Below are positions 45,828 through 47,768 of a stretch of DNA of 47,768 nucleotides, piece after piece (within the stretch, counting starts at the first letter, position 1; every line of letters starts with the position of its first letter). The stretch is from Diplocarpon mali (taxonomy: Eukaryota; Ascomycota; Leotiomycetes; Helotiales; Drepanopezizaceae). A program made the translations under genes and the position numbers. The notes under the pieces are model-generated. The model made no database searches and was not told where the DNA came from. It saw only the letters and a list, made by a program, of their open reading frames with translations. The stretch spans positions 1 to 47,768 of the forward strand of contig JAENRP010000334.1 of NCBI GenBank assembly GCA_024741835.1, given 5' to 3'.

Positions 45828-47768
45828 CGAGTCCCTTTAAGGTAATATATTAATAGATAATCAACTTTATTCTCTACCCACTTATTAATATTTATTTTAT
45901 CTTCTTTAATTAAATTAAAAAGGTAAGGATAAGTTCTTTTTAAAAGGCCATTAGTAATAGTATTTTTTATTCCTAGAATATATTTGACTTTAAAGTCTAT
46001 TAGTCTTATTTAAGTAATCTATTTCATTAGTAAGGCTTTTAGTAGGTCGCTTATAGCTTTATTTAATTATTCTACTAGCACTTTGGCATTAGTTTTAAAG
46101 ATAAAATAAGTGCTATAAAGGTCGCTTCTCATCTTTTTTATTACCTTTAAAGCGCTTTTACATTCCTATTTAATAATATTATACTTTATCTCTATTAGAT
46201 TCTAAAGACCACTTTTAAAGCAAGTTAGATATCTTTTCTATTAGCTATTAGCTTATTAAAGGATAGTACCCTATTTAATTAAGCTTATATCAACTATTAG
46301 TATAATTGGCCTAGCGTCAGTTCTATAGTCTATTTTAATCAAATATAGCGCTTTAAGCAACGCTTGCTTTAGTTGTTTTATAGCTTCTATTTAAGGTTCC
46401 TCCTATTGAAACTCAGCCCCTTTCCGAAATAAAGAGTAAATAAATGCTGCCTTTTTAGCAAAATCCTTAATTTAAATGCGATAGTATACTATAACGCTAA
46501 TAAATGCGCAAGCTTTTACTATATTATTATACCTCTTCTATTTGTCGATTTTAAGTACTTTAGCCCTCTAAGGACTTTAGCTATTAGAATTAGTAATAAA
46601 ACTAATAATTTCCATTAATAGAAGATAGTATTATAACTTTAGATTAACTATTACTCTTACCCTTTCGAATTATATAAGTACTTAATCCAGGTTCTAAATG
46701 TATTCTATTATAAATTGCTATATGCTAAGGAGAACTTCTTTATAGTTATAAAATGATCTTAATCCTTTTACTCTTATATTATCTATATAAGAGAGCGTAA
46801 TATTAGGTATATAATCTATTAGTATCTTATAAATTACTTAAATAAATTAAGCGATCGAATTTATAGCTCCTTAAGGTAATCTTATTATCTAAAGTAGCCT
46901 AAGAGGGGTTTGAATTGCTATTATATCTTTTGATTTAATATTAAGAATAAATTAGTTGTATTTAAAGAAGAAGTTAATAAGAGAGCTATAGGTTAATCTT
47001 GCGAATTTATTTAAAAACTCATCTATATTCGGAGGAACATTAGCGTCCCTAACAGTTACTTAGTTCATCTTTACTACTACTATTATTAATTTATAAGTTC
47101 CCTTCTCTTTCTTAATAACTAAGAACCATTTATTTCTATAAGGGCTATTATAGAACTTGAGAATACCTTACTTTAGCCTATCCTTTAATATTTCGATTAC
47201 CTTTTCTTAAAAGGCTTTAAAGACCTTAAATGTTTTCTCTTGCTAGACTTTATAAGGTATTATCTTAATCTTAATATAAGGCATGACCTCTTTTTAAATC
47301 TAGCTAAGTTTTATCTAATTAAAAGCCAAGGCGTCCTTTCGATTTATTAAGGTTTTATAAAGTAGTTCGCGTTCTTACTCTATTAAGTCTTCTCTAATTT
47401 TCAATATATTAAAACGTTCTTTTATTAGCTAATATCCGATAGGTTTATTAGAAAATCTGCCTATAATAAACTTATCGAATTTGCTACTTAGCTTTAGAGG
47501 TCGAAGCTTCTCGTCTTATTCAAACTAATTATCCAGTCCTCTAAGCTTTAAGCTATTAGAGATTCCCTAATCTACTAGTTGTACTTTATCAGCCTTACTT
47601 TTATATATAATTCAAATATTAGCTAATACTATACTTCTTTACTTCTTTCCTTTTTTATCAAATCTTATAAAACGGTCCGAATTTTCCTTTTTAAAAATAA
47701 ATAAAAGATTTTCTAAGTTATTAATTTAAAGTATATAAATAGAAATATTATTAGTAATTTTATTATTT

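Larger units (their letters stand above)
36057..47768 (-). mobile_element. Gypsy copy C, 5' end outside the window
   Basis: The third large copy, minus strand: 3' LTR, 3' UTR with gap, ORF4, ORF3 and most of pol. Its 11,712 bp match 17454-29165 of copy B in the same order and orientation. It abuts the non-RIP island at 36056. More heavily RIP-mutated than B in many stretches. Confidence 0.9.
44288..47768 (-). pseudogene. pol of gypsy copy C, 5' end outside the window
   Basis: Covers the C-terminal 1,160 or so codons of pol up to TAA 44290-44288. The RT catalytic box at 46789-46778 reads Y-I-D-N: the first Asp is kept and the second lost, the opposite of copy B. The integrase segment keeps its Glu (VNRIVEQG). 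Palindromes P5 and P6 are in place. RIP stops throughout. Confidence 0.87.

Noticed and set aside
1..47768. tRNA, rRNA or host protein genes between elements
   Set aside because: Nearly the whole window is accounted for by LTR elements; no cloverleaf, rRNA core sequence or intact long frame was seen.

Overview
The window is a block of decayed transposable elements from a fungal genome, most likely a filamentous ascomycete (Pezizomycotina). It is very AT-rich. Inside recognisable polyprotein frames almost every break is TAA or TAG in place of CAA, CAG or TGG, and catalytic residues are lost by C-to-T or G-to-A changes. This is the signature of repeat-induced point mutation (RIP), whose known target is CpA. 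I see no intact host gene, rRNA, tRNA or CRISPR array.

Layout. 1-2079: 5' end of a Ty1/copia element, minus strand (gag-protease remnant, then LTR/leader). 2080-3396: copy D, a gag-protease fragment of a large Ty3/gypsy element, minus strand. 3397-17453: copy A of that gypsy element, plus strand, lacking its 3' end. 17454-33195: copy B, minus strand, with both 245-bp LTRs (15,742 bp including 41 N). 33196-35400: a second copia fragment, minus strand, ending in its own LTR. 35401-36056: an island with ordinary base composition and no RIP. 36057-47768: copy C, minus strand, running off the window.

The gypsy family is unusual. Its order is LTR, leader, gag-protease (874 codons), RT-RNase H-integrase in the -1 frame (1,278 codons from the proposed slip site), then two further long frames of unknown function, ORF3 (1,105 codons) and ORF4 (1,154 codons), and the 3' LTR. 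Frame lengths are almost identical between copies despite dense stop codons, so these were real genes. ORF3 and ORF4 align along their whole length by eye and appear to be ancient tandem paralogues.

The most striking signal is a 23-nt palindrome (11-nt arms around one central base; arm consensus ACTTGCGGGCC) at 14 fixed places per element: leader, gag, two sites before RT, the RNase H-integrase junction, the pol C-terminus, three in ORF3, four in ORF4, and the 3' UTR. Eleven of the twelve coding copies are read in the same phase, giving a peptide of the type T-x-x-P-x-L-x-V. Three of the ORF3 sites fall at the positions expected from three of the ORF4 sites. This resembles in principle the in-frame palindromic elements of Rickettsia and Wolbachia, but here inside a fungal retrotransposon.

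The nesting does not close. Copy A breaks off at one LTR of B, while a copia fragment, not the rest of A, lies beyond B's other LTR. Both assembly gaps fall at the same point of the element, beside the 3'-UTR palindrome. Coordinates, frame lengths and residue numbers were worked out by hand from the sequence; no similarity search was run.
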